Shown: one piece after another, positions 24,891 through 35,940 of the stretch | Layout: every line of letters starts with the position of its first letter | Position numbering within the stretch: position 1 is the stretch's first letter | Source of the DNA: Eulemur rufifrons | Lineage: Eukaryota > Chordata > Mammalia > Primates > Lemuridae | Assembly (NCBI RefSeq): GCF_041146395.1 | Contig: NC_090995.1 | Coordinates: 11,944,501 to 12,008,500 of the forward strand | Direction of reading: 5' to 3' | Length of the DNA stretch: 64,000 nucleotides | Notes under the pieces: generated by a model | What the model was told of the DNA's origin: nothing | What the model saw: only the letters and a program-made list of their open reading frames with translations | The model's database searches: none | Position numbers and translations under genes: made by a program

Positions 24891-24939
24891 TTTAGAAACT
24901 GGTATTTAATACGTGAGTTGGCACTCTTACCTCACGCAG

Positions 24940-25118
24940 TTTACAAGTCCAGTATGCCTTATAAGATTAGATTTAGGACCCACCTAATTCAAGATGATTT
25001 ATCTAAAGATTCTTATCTTAATGACATCTACAAAGACCCGTATTCCAAATAAGGTCACACATTCTGAACTTCTAGGTGAACGTATCTTCTGTAGGGCTGT
25101 TATTCAACCTGCTGCAGT
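24940..25118 (-). mobile_element. MaLR-like LTR fragment
   Basis: Contains 'cttaatgacatctacaaaga', 'ccaaataaggtcacacattc' and 'tgttattcaacctgctgcag', the reverse complement of the 5' part of a MaLR-type LTR. Only part of the LTR is present. Confidence 0.6.
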
Positions 25119-25119
25119 A

Positions 25120-26440
25120 TCCGGAAATGTTATCTTGCTTTCAGAACACTGAAACATGTTTACTATGTGTGTGAATAGTTAGGCGGATTTACAGATCATA
25201 TCATCTAATTTTAACCCAATTAATCTTCACAAAGTGGACAAGTGGATCAAAACTTTCAAGGCAAGAAAATGCCAATAGATTGAATATAACAACCATGCCA
25301 GCCCAAGAGGATAACAAGAAAATGGAAAGGCTGACCCTTCTTCCTTTCTTTGTGAGCTCTTTGTCAACCATAGAAAAATTCAATAATGACAGAATCATAC
25401 ATAATGAGTAGACTAACATCTTTAAAATGATTAAGAAGTTTATTTGAAAAATGGACTTACAGTTACTATTAATACCGTTAATAAATCTTATATAGTGTGT
25501 CTTGAGATTTTCTTTAATGATAGCATTAAGTCATCATTATTACTAAGACATATTAGAACTAAGCACTCAGAACATGACGACAAAACGCTATAAATTTTCA
25601 ACCATGTTTAAAAGTCACTTTAATTTTACGAAATTAACTAAATTTCATGACAGACATAAAATCATCTTTTGAAGTTTTCCCACTGTGAGGAAAATTTGAA
25701 AATCCACATACTACCTACAAAACCTTTATTCTTCTTTACCTTGATAAAAATTAATAGAAACACACACACAATATGGGGACAAAATATGCCTCCCATATGA
25801 GTAGTTTTGGAAGATACATAAAACACACAGCTGAAAATCTGCAGAAACAAGAACTGGGATGAGACAATCTATATATGGTCATGGTCAGGTGTTTTCTATA
25901 AAGTTACATGAAACTAGGTATTTCTAATATGACTTAATATACTGTACTTGCTAGATTCTGTTTCAAAAATGAAATACATTGAAACTGATTTGTTGTGTAC
26001 CATAGAATTAAAGATATGTTATAAAAGATACATTGTTGACAGAAAGTGAGTTCTGTAATTTAATTTTTTATGGTGTTTCTTTTTTCCACAAAATTTACAT
26101 TACTGCATTAATGGAACAACTATTTTGGCTGGAATAGAGAGAGGATTTTGAGGAAAATTTACAGACATGGGGTCACACTTACAATCCATTTACTTCATTG
26201 TTCACAGGTAAGCTATTGCAGCAAAATCAAAGCTAGAAGTGCACAGAATGTTGCTGGAAACTATTGATGTAATTCCCTTTTTAAAAGACCTTTAAAATAT
26301 AGTAGAGCCCTATACAATATATATATATATTTGTGTATACGCAACTCAAAATTCCTTTGGTTATTTTCTATTCTCACATTTTATGGTTCTTAATTCTTTT
26401 AGTGTCCATTAAAAACTTAACTTCTTCAAAAAGAATAAAA
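25120..26440. other. No gene seen
   Basis: Strongly AT-rich, unique. A short (TA)n lies near 26317-26331. Confidence 0.55.
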
Positions 26441-26466
26441 AATAAATGAAATAAAATATAGAGCAC

Positions 26467-26658
26467 TTGGACAACCTCAGTAACGATGTGGAAAGTGAGC
26501 AAGAGAATCTATTGCACAACCCAGAGGTATATAGAGATGTATCTATTATCCCGCATAGAAGTCCTAAAACGATTGTGGAATTAAAGGTGAGTGGTGCATT
26601 TTTCTTCCATAAGAAGACATGTGTTCCAAATTTGCTTACCTGTTCCTTGTACAGGTAG
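26467..26658 (+). other. Exon-like remnant, unidentified
   Basis: A 63-codon open frame includes residues NPEVYRDVSIIPHRSPKT. It crosses a good splice-donor match, 'ttaaag|gtgagt', at 26587/26588. About 70 bases on, 'ttccttgtacag' (ending 26654) looks like a splice acceptor. A second open frame follows (26662-26892, with SNLKKITTMQN). None of this matches a family I can name. A decayed exon or pseudogene is one explanation; chance is the other. Confidence 0.2.
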
Positions 26659-26954
26659 CACTTGATAATATGCCACCTAGCAAGTAATTTAAAAAAAATA
26701 ACAACTATGCAAAATCTGTCCACTGAACATCAATGTGAAGTTTTAATAATGAATGATAAAGAAGCTGCATGTTTAAGTGATGAAAGTGAAGAATCACTTT
26801 TTAAAAACGTTCCTATACATGTGCTACAAAAAGCAATATATGCAATAAATGTTTCTATCTCTGTATGTGTTACAAAAAGCAATATAATATGATTTGTGTC
26901 AGCTATAAAAGCTCTCATTTCTGCACACTTTAAAAACTTGGGAATGTTCTGTAA

Positions 26955-27300
26955 AATGTCTGACTAGTACTTTTCAAAACCGGCAACGCATCAAAAACAA
27001 GGCAAGTCTGAGAAACCGTAACACTCTGGAGACCCTAAGGAGACAGGAGGACTAAATGTCATGTCCTATGCTGGAACAGAAAAGGGACATTAGGTAAAAA
27101 CTAAGGAAACTTGAAAGAAATGTGGACTGTAGTTAGTAATAATGTATTAACATTGGTTCGTTAGTTGTGACAAATATACCACACTAGTATGACATAGGAG
27201 AAACTGAGTGTGGACTAAATAAATAGGAACTCTTGGTACTATCTCTGCAACATTTCTGTAAATCCCAAACAATTCTAAAATAAAAAATTTATTTTAAAAA
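26955..27300 (+). mobile_element. Old LINE-1 (L1M) 3' end
   Basis: 'tggagaccctaaggagacag', 'ctgtagttagtaataatgta', 'ttagttgtgacaaatatacc' and the end 'caaacaattctaaaataaaa' match the 3' UTR of old L1M elements, closing with the AATAAA-like A-rich end. It lies between the two exon-like segments at 26467-26892 and 27394-27582. Confidence 0.7.
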
Positions 27301-27393
27301 GAAACTTGCAAACAGAATTTTCTAACCTGTTTATAAATCTTCGAAACAAGGCGTTGCTGTGGGTTTTAGACTCATTTTTTAAAATATTTAAAA

Positions 27394-27582
27394 ATGCAGT
27401 ATCTTCCAAGTAATTTGAAAGAAAACTTAATAATGAATATCAGAGAACTTCCTAGCAAACTTTATAAAAATATTTCAATGATTAGTATCTGGGATGAAAA
27501 TGAAAGCCATAATGTGATAAGTACAAGCAATTCTGCACTCCTTCCATTTGTAACCAGTGATCTTTGTGAAGTCTCTCTTTAA
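27394..27582 (+). other. Open frame resembling the 26662 frame, unidentified
   Basis: A 62-codon frame starting MQYLPSNLKENLIMNI. Its first residues (LPSNLKENLIMN) resemble LASNLKKITTMQN in the frame at 26662, so the two segments may derive from one repeated coding sequence, now separated by the L1 at 26955. Function unknown. Confidence 0.2.
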
Positions 27583-27584
27583 CC

Positions 27585-29063
27585 TATGATAGAAATTAAA
27601 ATCAAACATCCGAACAAAATGAACCAGCTCTTCAAATCTCTGCATGAAAAACTGTAAGCCAAGAATCTAAAAAATAATGGGATATTCAATCACGTTGCTC
27701 ACACTAAATTATTGTTATATGAGTGAGAGGAAAGAGTTCTCTATAATCATTCCATTAGTAAATTACATACAAAAATAGTTTATAATCCTTATATTTGATT
27801 TTTATCACGTTTTCACTTTTATTTCTGTATATGTTTTAGAATACATATATATTACTTGAATATATGGTAGCTCATGCTCCAAATTTTTACCCTGAAAGTG
27901 TCTTGGGCACGGTGCATTAGACCATACTCTAAGAACTGCTGGTCTAGGGCATGGACAATGGAATGCATGCCTAAGGCAGAGGGTAGGACAAAAGCGTTGG
28001 AAGAAAGAAGTTCAAGAAACTGAGAGGCCAGAGAGTTGGAAATCACCAATAGTTAGGACAGGAATTGTGTTGGAGAGGACAGCAGTATGTCAGGTGCAAA
28101 AAATCTTCAGGGTATGAAGAGGAGTAACAGGGAAGAGGGTAGGCCATGCATTACACGAGAGCAGTAAGTTACAGAGTCTACCTTTGGATGTTATAAAATT
28201 TAAACAAAACCGTTAAGAAGCAGTGTTCAGCTTAATAAAAATCAGGAAAACTAGTTAATTCAACTCTTTACAGAGCATTAAATATGATAATGCCAACAGA
28301 GTTGGAGGGACTGAAATGCTTCACGTTCTCCTTGGTGTGATTTCTCCTCATTTGTATTTAATGGATAGTAATTAATTGCAATGACTTTATTACCAGCAGA
28401 TCTGGAATGATGCTAGCTGATAATGGTTTTCACTTTTTTGACACTCTATAAATCCCCTCCTATGGTACAACAGACCCATAAAATAAGCATTACAATCCTT
28501 CAAGAAGCAGTCAATAGTTTATAAAAATCTAGACAATGATTGACGTGCCTGGTTTTATTCTCTGCCAGCTATTAGTAGCAAAGGTCAAAAAAGAACCGTA
28601 AGTCAACTGAAACTTCAAATGGACTTACATCTCTCTTTTGCAGACAAATGAGACCTCATGCTCCCAGGAATGTGCAGGTCAGAAATCAAAGTGACTTCTT
28701 TGGCTGAGCTACAGAGATAGAGGGTTGGGATTTCCAGTAGACTTAAATGCCACACTTAGGAAGGTTTTCAAGTAAATCGCATCTAAGTCCCAGACTTAAA
28801 TCGAAAGGCAATTGCCCTTGTTCAGTTTCGGCATTTCTAAAAAGATCTCAGGGCAGAAGAACGAAAAGTGGGGGGGGGGAGGCCCTCGGACAACAGAACA
28901 CATTCCAAGGACCCCTTGGTTTCACTGATGAAAAACATTATTGAATAGAATAGGCATGATGTGCCAAGGTGACATTCACATTCCCAGAGTAATTAATTTT
29001 CATTCCCATCACTGAACATGAAGAATTAGAAAGTACATGAAGCAGAGAATTATAAATGTCCCC

Positions 29064-29096
<33 letters not shown>

Positions 29097-30925
29097 CAAG
29101 ATGCACTTGACAGTATTGGTATTATTTAACACTCACTGGCCAGCAGAAATCGGCAGGGCACCACTCAGAACCATGTAGTGATAGACCACAAAGTCTCGTC
29201 AACTCATGTTCCAGCAGTAATACTATCTGTCAATCTGGATTAAATAGCAATTTCTATTCAGGTGATCGTTTAGGAACACTTTGGTGCACTATTTCCGCAA
29301 ACACACTACTGCCATAAAGCAAACTTAGCGATCAACAATGCTTGATTGATTATGTGCCTATTAAGGATATCTTCATTTTGATTCATGATACACACAATCC
29401 GTGTACTGGAAAAAAAACAGCTCGAATCACAATTTACAAATTTACAAGCCAGTTGACTGCCTCCTCTTGCCCACCCCATCCCACTCAAACTGCAGTATTT
29501 TAAAGGAGTGTAAAAAAAAAAAAAAGGTATTTTTTTAATTAAAAGAAGTGGCAGAGAAGAAAGCAGTTGCATAAATGTGGGTGAAGAAATGAAAGGATAT
29601 TGACTCTTATTAAAATCCCATTCCTCCCTCACTCATCTGTACCCCAGATGTGCTGGGCCATGTGGACTCTTCCTTCCCCGGCAAAGTCAAGAATAGTAGG
29701 ACGAGGCGTTTGTGCGCCTTGTTTCTGTGCTCTAGAACTCAGCAAATGTGTGTACGGTAAAGCACGATTTAGAGAGCTTGGCACAGGGGAGATCAAGTGA
29801 TGGAGCACTAAAAATAAAGAAAGCAATGTATTTAAATATAACCATAGCTAGTAATGCACCATTTTGACCAAGAGAAAGTGAGAGAGAGAGAAAGAGGGAG
29901 AAATGATATATTCACTTAAAATTCCATTGTAGAATTTCAGAGAAACACAGAGAATTCCAGATGTGTCATTTCTATGCGCTCATGGAATCATCGAGAGGGC
30001 GGTGGGGAATTTTCTTTTATTTATGCTACCTCTTCCCCCAGAACTAACATGTCTCAGCCAAAATAGAGCTCTAGGATGCCCGCACACCATCCAGATGGGG
30101 ACACCCCTTCTAAATCGTGCTTCAAAGGGAGCAAACTAAAAGCCTTTCATCCATTATAATCTTCTCTATCTGTAATATGTTATTTTTATGCATAATCCTA
30201 ACAGTATTTTCCAGTTGATCCCTCTTAACGCGTAAGATGAAGTTTTGCAACTGGATGACTGATGAATGAGTCACTCTAAGAAGGTAACATACTGTTTTTG
30301 TAAAGGGGCAACCACTGACAGTTAAGTTTACATTGAGTCCTATTCACATTATGTTCAGCACCACGGTGGTAGAGAGGTCTAACTATGGAAATATTTGCAT
30401 ATGTACATAGATTTTTATATTAATATATAATGTTTCATCCCATTTAATGTGTGTTTGGGTCAAATGACTGTCAAGCATTGTACATGCCCAAAGTCAATTT
30501 GTGTATCTCATTTATATCAAGTTCAAAATTATATAGGTTCAGTTCAGACTCTGATCATAGTTAAATGATGGCATTTTAGAAGGCGTTACTAATTCATAAA
30601 CTAGCCCAAGTTTAACTTATTTTTTTCAGGGTTGTAGATAATATTCTATGTCAACAGGGACCCAAAAGAGTGATGACAAGAAAAGTAATGGAGTGTAAGA
30701 AAAGATGAATCCCAAAGACAATCATTTCCAGCAAATTCTCACATGTAGGTAACTAATGTTGAAACAAGCGATGTCTTTCTAAAATAGACCATCTGATGTT
30801 ACAGTTAATCAAGGGGATAAAGCGGAAAGCCATTCGGCCAGTGCCAGCCAGAATTCTTTTCTCGTCAGCTAGAAGGCTCTCAACATGGCAGAAATGATGA
30901 GTTCTGTGGCTTCTTGAAATTTTTT
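27585..30925. other. No gene seen; unique sequence with low-complexity tracts
   Basis: Mostly unique and AT-rich. It holds a run of 29 A at 29068-29096, a 13-A tract near 29512-29524 and a GA-rich tract at 29874-29912. A patch near 28360-28430 has several homeodomain-type TAAT motifs and is listed under findings. Confidence 0.55.
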
Positions 30926-30929
30926 CAAA

Positions 30930-31060
30930 GCATATTCACTTCTATTATCCCATTTTATTCTTACCACCGTTTTGTAAAGTCAGTACAACACAGACTTTAA
31001 TCACATCTGATAGAAGGAATTGAGGCAAAGATTTGTTTGGAGCCACAGCTTAGTAAAAAA
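30930..31060 (-). repeat. MIR SINE fragment
   Basis: 'ctattatcccattttattct', 'gaattgaggcaaagattt' and 'gagccacagcttagtaa' follow the MIR core in reverse. Confidence 0.55.
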
Positions 31061-31186
31061 ATAAACAAATATATAAATAATAAAATCCAAAGTAAGAATT
31101 TAGCTCTCCTGGTAAGAGACAGCCTGGGGTAAAGTCATTTTTTGACCACTAGCAATGTCAGGACCAATGTGCTCAATACTCTAGGG

Positions 31187-31396
31187 CAGAAGTTATTATA
31201 TCGACCTCAGCACTATTGATATTTTGGCCACCTAATTCTTTGCTTTAAAGGGCTGTCCTATGCACGGCACGATGTTCAGCAGCCTCCCTGTCATCTAGCC
31301 ACTAGATGGGGATAACACCTCTCAGTTGTGACAATGTGTCCAGATATTGCCAAATGTCCCCTGGGGGACGAAATTACACCCAGCTGAGAACCACTG
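31187..31396 (-). mobile_element. MER20 (hAT-Charlie) DNA transposon
   Basis: Recognisable MER20 in reverse orientation: 'cagcactattgatattttgg', 'gggctgtcctatgcacggca', 'gccactagatggggataac', 'ccaaatgtcccctgggggac' and the terminal 'gctgagaaccactg'. Flanking octamers ctctaggg and atctagga share a 6-bp core, consistent with an old 8-bp target duplication. MER20 copies are known to have been co-opted as regulatory elements in placental mammals; nothing here shows that this copy is active. Confidence 0.85.
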
Positions 31397-31580
31397 ATCT
31401 AGGAACAATTTCAAAGAGGTTTCATGACTTCCCTGCTCTCAGCAGCCAGGGAGGTCAACTGGCTTGGAGACTTTTACCACCTATAGCATAAGAGAGGGTC
31501 TGCAGGAGATTGACTTTAATGCAAAGTTTTTGAAGCATCAATCGTTGTTTCACCCTTTTCTTCTCATTTCAGGAGCAAGG

Positions 31581-31746
31581 AACTCAACATCCCTTACTAG
31601 AAGGTCTTTGATACCCAAATAGTTGTCACCCAATATGGCCTTGTTGGTGAGAGGAATCCTCTTATATGTGAGCCTGCGGAACCGATGGTCTAGCAGGCTA
31701 AACACCAAAACTCAAGACTGCTGTGTATGAGTGTAGAGGTTGTGCC
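31581..31746 (+). repeat. Left arm of 166-bp inverted repeat
   Basis: Reverse-complement match to 32756-32921 without gaps, at about 149 of 166 positions (counted by hand, about 90%). The arm runs from aactcaacat to gtagaggttgtgcc. I do not recognise the sequence as a known LTR or transposon terminus. Confidence 0.92.
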
Positions 31747-32755
31747 CTGCACAAGAGCATCTAGCTGAGGTTGCAAAACGAGGACTGCAAAAGCCTCCAA
31801 AGTCAAGGAGCGAGGACCGGCTCAGTGCTACATCCCTCAAGGATGGGAATGATTTTTCCAATTCATTTAAAGGCACCATTTGGGCCCGTAGTGCTACTGG
31901 GACATGGTCAAAGGAGAAGGAGAGAGAGAGAGAATGAGAAATGGGGATTCCAGGGCAATGTCAACGCTCCTTGCATTTGTTAACACCATGGATCCAGTGG
32001 TCTCTCTGGCAAAGTCAACTTCAGCAATAGCCACCCTAGGTATAGGTCTATTTGCTGGGCATCAGGACTCTTGCAGAAAGAGGCTGTGCGGTGAACTGAC
32101 TGGGGTGCAATAGGGTCGAATGGAAGAATCTAGTATAAAGTCCAAAGAATCATGAGGCGTGAACCCCCATGGGAAGTACTTAAAGAACTAACAAATTGTT
32201 AGCAAGCAAAACTGGGGTAGAAACATCACCGTCACTGACAGCCAACCCGCCATACACAGCCTTGTGTGGAGATATCTTCGTCCGTCTCCCCCCTGCCCTC
32301 AAACTAAAGATGACACTTATGGGGAATAAGAAGAGGAGTCTAAGAAGGTCTCTCCACTCCAGGATGCTGGAGCCTAAATCCACCTGTGCTGAGGCCAGAA
32401 AGCGTTTTGAATTACATGTAAAATAGCGATTTTTAAATAAACAGGACTACATTCCAAAACTAGGATGAGACTGTTTAAATAGTTAAATGTAACGGCAAAT
32501 GGAAGTTGGAATAAGATGCCCTGTGGAAGCCTGTCAGCCAGACGAAGAGAGGATGTAGGCAGAACACTGTTCTTAACCATTCCGGAGAAAATAAACCATT
32601 TTCATGTTTATGTCTCATGAGTTGAGTGGCTAAAACCAAACAATTACACTGATCAATGAATTCTTGAACACATCTGAATGTGTATCTTCCTAAGAAACTG
32701 ATCTTTCTGTTCTCACTTTTACTCTCAAAGACAATTAGTCAAAATCACCTAAATA
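31747..32755. other. 1-kb spacer between the inverted arms
   Basis: No transposase, retroviral protein or other coding region is recognisable. It contains a GA-rich patch (31914-31936) and several short open frames in all registers. Composition is similar to the flanks. It could be the body of an unnamed non-autonomous element or simply unique DNA between two oppositely oriented repeats. Confidence 0.5.
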
Positions 32756-32921
32756 GGCACAACCTCTACAACCATACACAGCCGTCTTGAGTTTCGGTGT
32801 TTAGCCTGCTAGACCCTTGGTTCAGCGTTCTCAGATGTAAGAGGATTCCTCTCACCAAGAAGGCCGTATTGGGTGACAACTATTTGGCTATCAAAGACCT
32901 TCTAGTACGGCATGTTGAGTT
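32756..32921 (-). repeat. Right arm of 166-bp inverted repeat
   Basis: Partner of 31581-31746. The match stops abruptly at both ends: 32756 and 32921 adjoin sequence with no further complementarity. A TTAA occurs at 32920-32923 but has no counterpart beside the left arm, so a piggyBac-type insertion is not supported. Confidence 0.92.
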
Positions 32922-35040
32922 AATCTCAGAGGAGCTTGAGAGAAAACAGTGAAAAGTCTATAGCCATCAAATATATGCCTAGTCAAGAAAAAAATTTCAT
33001 GGTGTTTTTTATTCACCATTGCTCTGCCTCCCCCCCATTCCAGGGCAAACTGGGTTTGAAGGAGGGCAGCCCAGTGCCCAGTATCCTGCCTAGAACCGTA
33101 GGGCTCAGGGAAAAGTTCTAACCCATCTGGGGACCACCCAAAGGACTGGGTACTGTCCTTAGACCTCAAGTGGGTCAAAGCAGCAGGCACTGCTTGTGAA
33201 ACTGCAGGAATACTACAAATCTGCAGACACCCAGGGCAAGAGATTACAGGGAGAGACTCAATCAGACGGTTTCTGGGTGCTTTTTGATGTTTCCATGGGG
33301 GAAAGAAGAGCTTGGAGCTTCCTAGTTTCTCATTTTACTCATAACATCCAGCCTCTTTTTAAATATAACTTTCTTTAATCATTACTGTTACTTCGTGTAA
33401 ATTAATTGCTCATGTATAGTGAGCAAGATATGCTGTTTCATAATTTCTTGTTAGGATGTGAAAGCCAGTAAAGAGATCATCTCACTCTTCTGGAAGAGAG
33501 TCATTTCCCCTACCATTACTAAACTCTAATAATTCTTCAACTCTATAATTAGTTCCTAATAAATTTAGTAATAACCTCAGAGTGGCAATGCCTAAAAAAT
33601 ACATAAACAATCTGTAACAACTAACCATCTTATTTCTATTCTAAAGCCTATAGAGGCTTGATCATTTTTTCTCAAAGGTGGGTCCACTTGCTTATTTTGT
33701 TGTCTTTTATATCACCCACAGGCATTGCAACTTAAGCTAAAATAGTGCATATTTTCTAAGTTAAGTTGTAAGTCAATTTGAAAGATGGATATTGTTATAT
33801 AAATCATGTAAAATCTTTGTACTGTCCATGGCTCTAGAGATAATTCCTTCATGATCCAGATATGGACATCATGGGCTAGATCAATGTTACTGAACTAATT
33901 AGTCACAAAGTTATAATACAACAAGCCCTTTTATTCATAGTCTCATGCTCTTTTTATTATCTTACACTTTATTTTATCTGTCCTCCCAGTTACTCTGATA
34001 AAAACTAAATTGAACTGCATGGTGCTGGTCATACTGAAAATGTTTAACAACCATGGAATATAGTCCTGGGAGAGAGCCCTAGTTTTCCAGCTCTTAACCC
34101 TTCAGATGTACAGGGTATGGGTGATGTCAGGGGAGAAAATGAGATAGCTGGGGATAGGGAACACCCATGTGGATCAAAGGATGGCTATTTACTAAAAAAT
34201 ATGAAAGTATTTTTATTTTTAACAGCAAAACTACAGCCAATTGGCTTAATGTAACATCAGGTCATTTGCTTATGTTCTTTGTCTCCCTGATGCTTCTAGT
34301 GTTTCAAACCATGGAATGTGTTTGGCTAAGTCCAATCTTTCCTGGAAAAAAATGTACAATGATTTACCTAGCAACTTCTCCTGCTTTAGGAAGCTGATGG
34401 GCAAGTGGTTGCCAGGCAACCACTAATTTCCTTCTAGCAATAACAAAAATGAAAAACAGATCATGTTTTTCTCAACAACAACAACAACAAAAAAAAAAAC
34501 AAAGGTCTGCAGAGAACTGACCAAAACCAGATCTAGAGGCTCTCACTGGTGTCTTTTATGAATATGGCTCATAATCAGATAACTAAGACTTTTAATCTTA
34601 TTTAAGGATACAGAGGAGAAACTTTATGGGAGCCCATCACATCACACGTGATGAAAGAAACAACATTCAGGCAAACTCCAAAGGACAGACAGGTAAAATA
34701 GCTTCTTTTCCAATACTTTGCATTTCAATAGCCATGTGTTAGAAACACTGTCCTATTCAAACCGGGGTACCTAGTGGCATGCCAGGGGTTATACTTCCCC
34801 AGGATAAACAAAACATATGTTCCTTGAGCATTAAGCAGTAGGACAATTTTTAAATTTATTTCTGCATCAAAATCAACACAGATATAGCACTGAACAGAAT
34901 TCAATATCACAATAAATTTTTAGGAAGCATGAGACAAAGAAATGTTTTAATTATGGAGTAGCAATTTGGATTATATACTGGATTTTGGATTCCTTGGAGG
35001 TGGGGCCATACATACCCCTTGACTTTTCTTTCCCTTGAGG
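32922..35040. other. No gene seen
   Basis: Unique AT-rich sequence. It holds the RFX-type palindrome listed separately and an (AAC)n/A tract near 34474-34500. Confidence 0.55.
34404..34424. promoter_or_regulatory. Perfect X-box (RFX-type) palindrome
   Basis: The core gttgccaggcaac (34408-34420) is two perfect RFX half-sites, GTTGCC and GGCAAC, separated by one base. The symmetry extends four bases further on each side, giving a 21-bp perfect palindrome. RFX transcription factors bind such X-boxes as dimers. No gene start is adjacent, so a distal enhancer role is the only one the context allows, and it is inference. Confidence 0.45.
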
Positions 35041-35044
35041 TTTA

Positions 35045-35520
35045 GTTACTTAGTGTGATCTAAAAGCCGCTCCCAAACTTAGCAATTGAAAATAACAGTT
35101 ATTACTTCTCACAATCCCGTGAGTTGTCAGTTTGAGCGGTTCTTCTAGTCTGACTTGGGATCACTCATGTGTCCGCAGCCGTCTGACTCCTCGACCGACA
35201 CACGTCTAGCAGCTGGTGCCCGCTGCCAACTGACCATCCTCCTCCAACAGGCTAGACCAGGCTCTTCACGGGATGGTGGTTTCAAGGCTCCAATAAATTG
35301 AGAATAGATATGACAAGATCTCCTAAGGTCTAAGCTCCAGTACCTGAACCACGTCCCTTCTGCCACATGCTATTAGTCACAGGCCAGCCCAGTTTGCAAA
35401 GGGTGTGGAAATAGATCCTGCGTCTTGATTAGAGGAACAGAAGGTCACAACGCAAAGGTGCACGGATGCAAACAGGTGAGATTCATTGCAGTCATCACAG
35501 CAACAATTTACCACAAGGGT
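35045..35520 (-). repeat. Medium-reiteration LTR-like repeat
   Basis: 'ctcccaaacttagcaattga', 'tacttctcacaatcccgtg', 'ttgggatcactcatgtgt', 'caggccagcccagtttgcaa', 'gatcctgcgtcttgatta' and 'caacaatttaccaca' follow a familiar mammalian LTR-like repeat. Exact family not assigned. Confidence 0.55.
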
Positions 35521-35913
35521 ATTTCAGTGAATTAAGCAGACTCCAGTGAGCTGAGGATCATCGCTTTACAAGTCCTCAGGAACGAAAGCCATTCGCTTAC
35601 GTAAAAAGAACACCAAGTATCGGGCCCGAAAGCATGACTGGGTTATCAGTTTAAGGGGAGGCCAACACAGGAAAGGTTTGTTTTAGCAAAGATATTGCCT
35701 CTAATTAAGTAAGATCAGAAAGAATGTGGGTGGTTATTAAGCTGCTCCCCTGAAAAGAATATTAAGTAGAATGCCCAAGTCTAATGAATACTAAATCAGA
35801 AAGCAGCAACAGCTTGACGGACAGAAATTTCAAAGACTATGGAACATGTAAAAGTCCCCATAAACATTATGTTTTATTCTTTGTCTATTTCTCCAAATTG
35901 ATTAGAAGTAAAC

Positions 35914-35940
35914 GTGTGTGTGTGTGTGTGTGTGTGTGTA
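35914..35940. repeat. (TG)n microsatellite
   Basis: About 13 uninterrupted TG dinucleotides. Confidence 0.95.

Noticed and set aside
30354..30366. REST/NRSF site
   Set aside because: 'ttcagcacca' matches the left half-site only; the right half is absent at any allowed spacing.
31581..32923. piggyBac element bounded by TTAA
   Set aside because: A TTAA is present beside the right arm only; the left arm is preceded by 'aagg', and no piggyBac terminal motif is visible.
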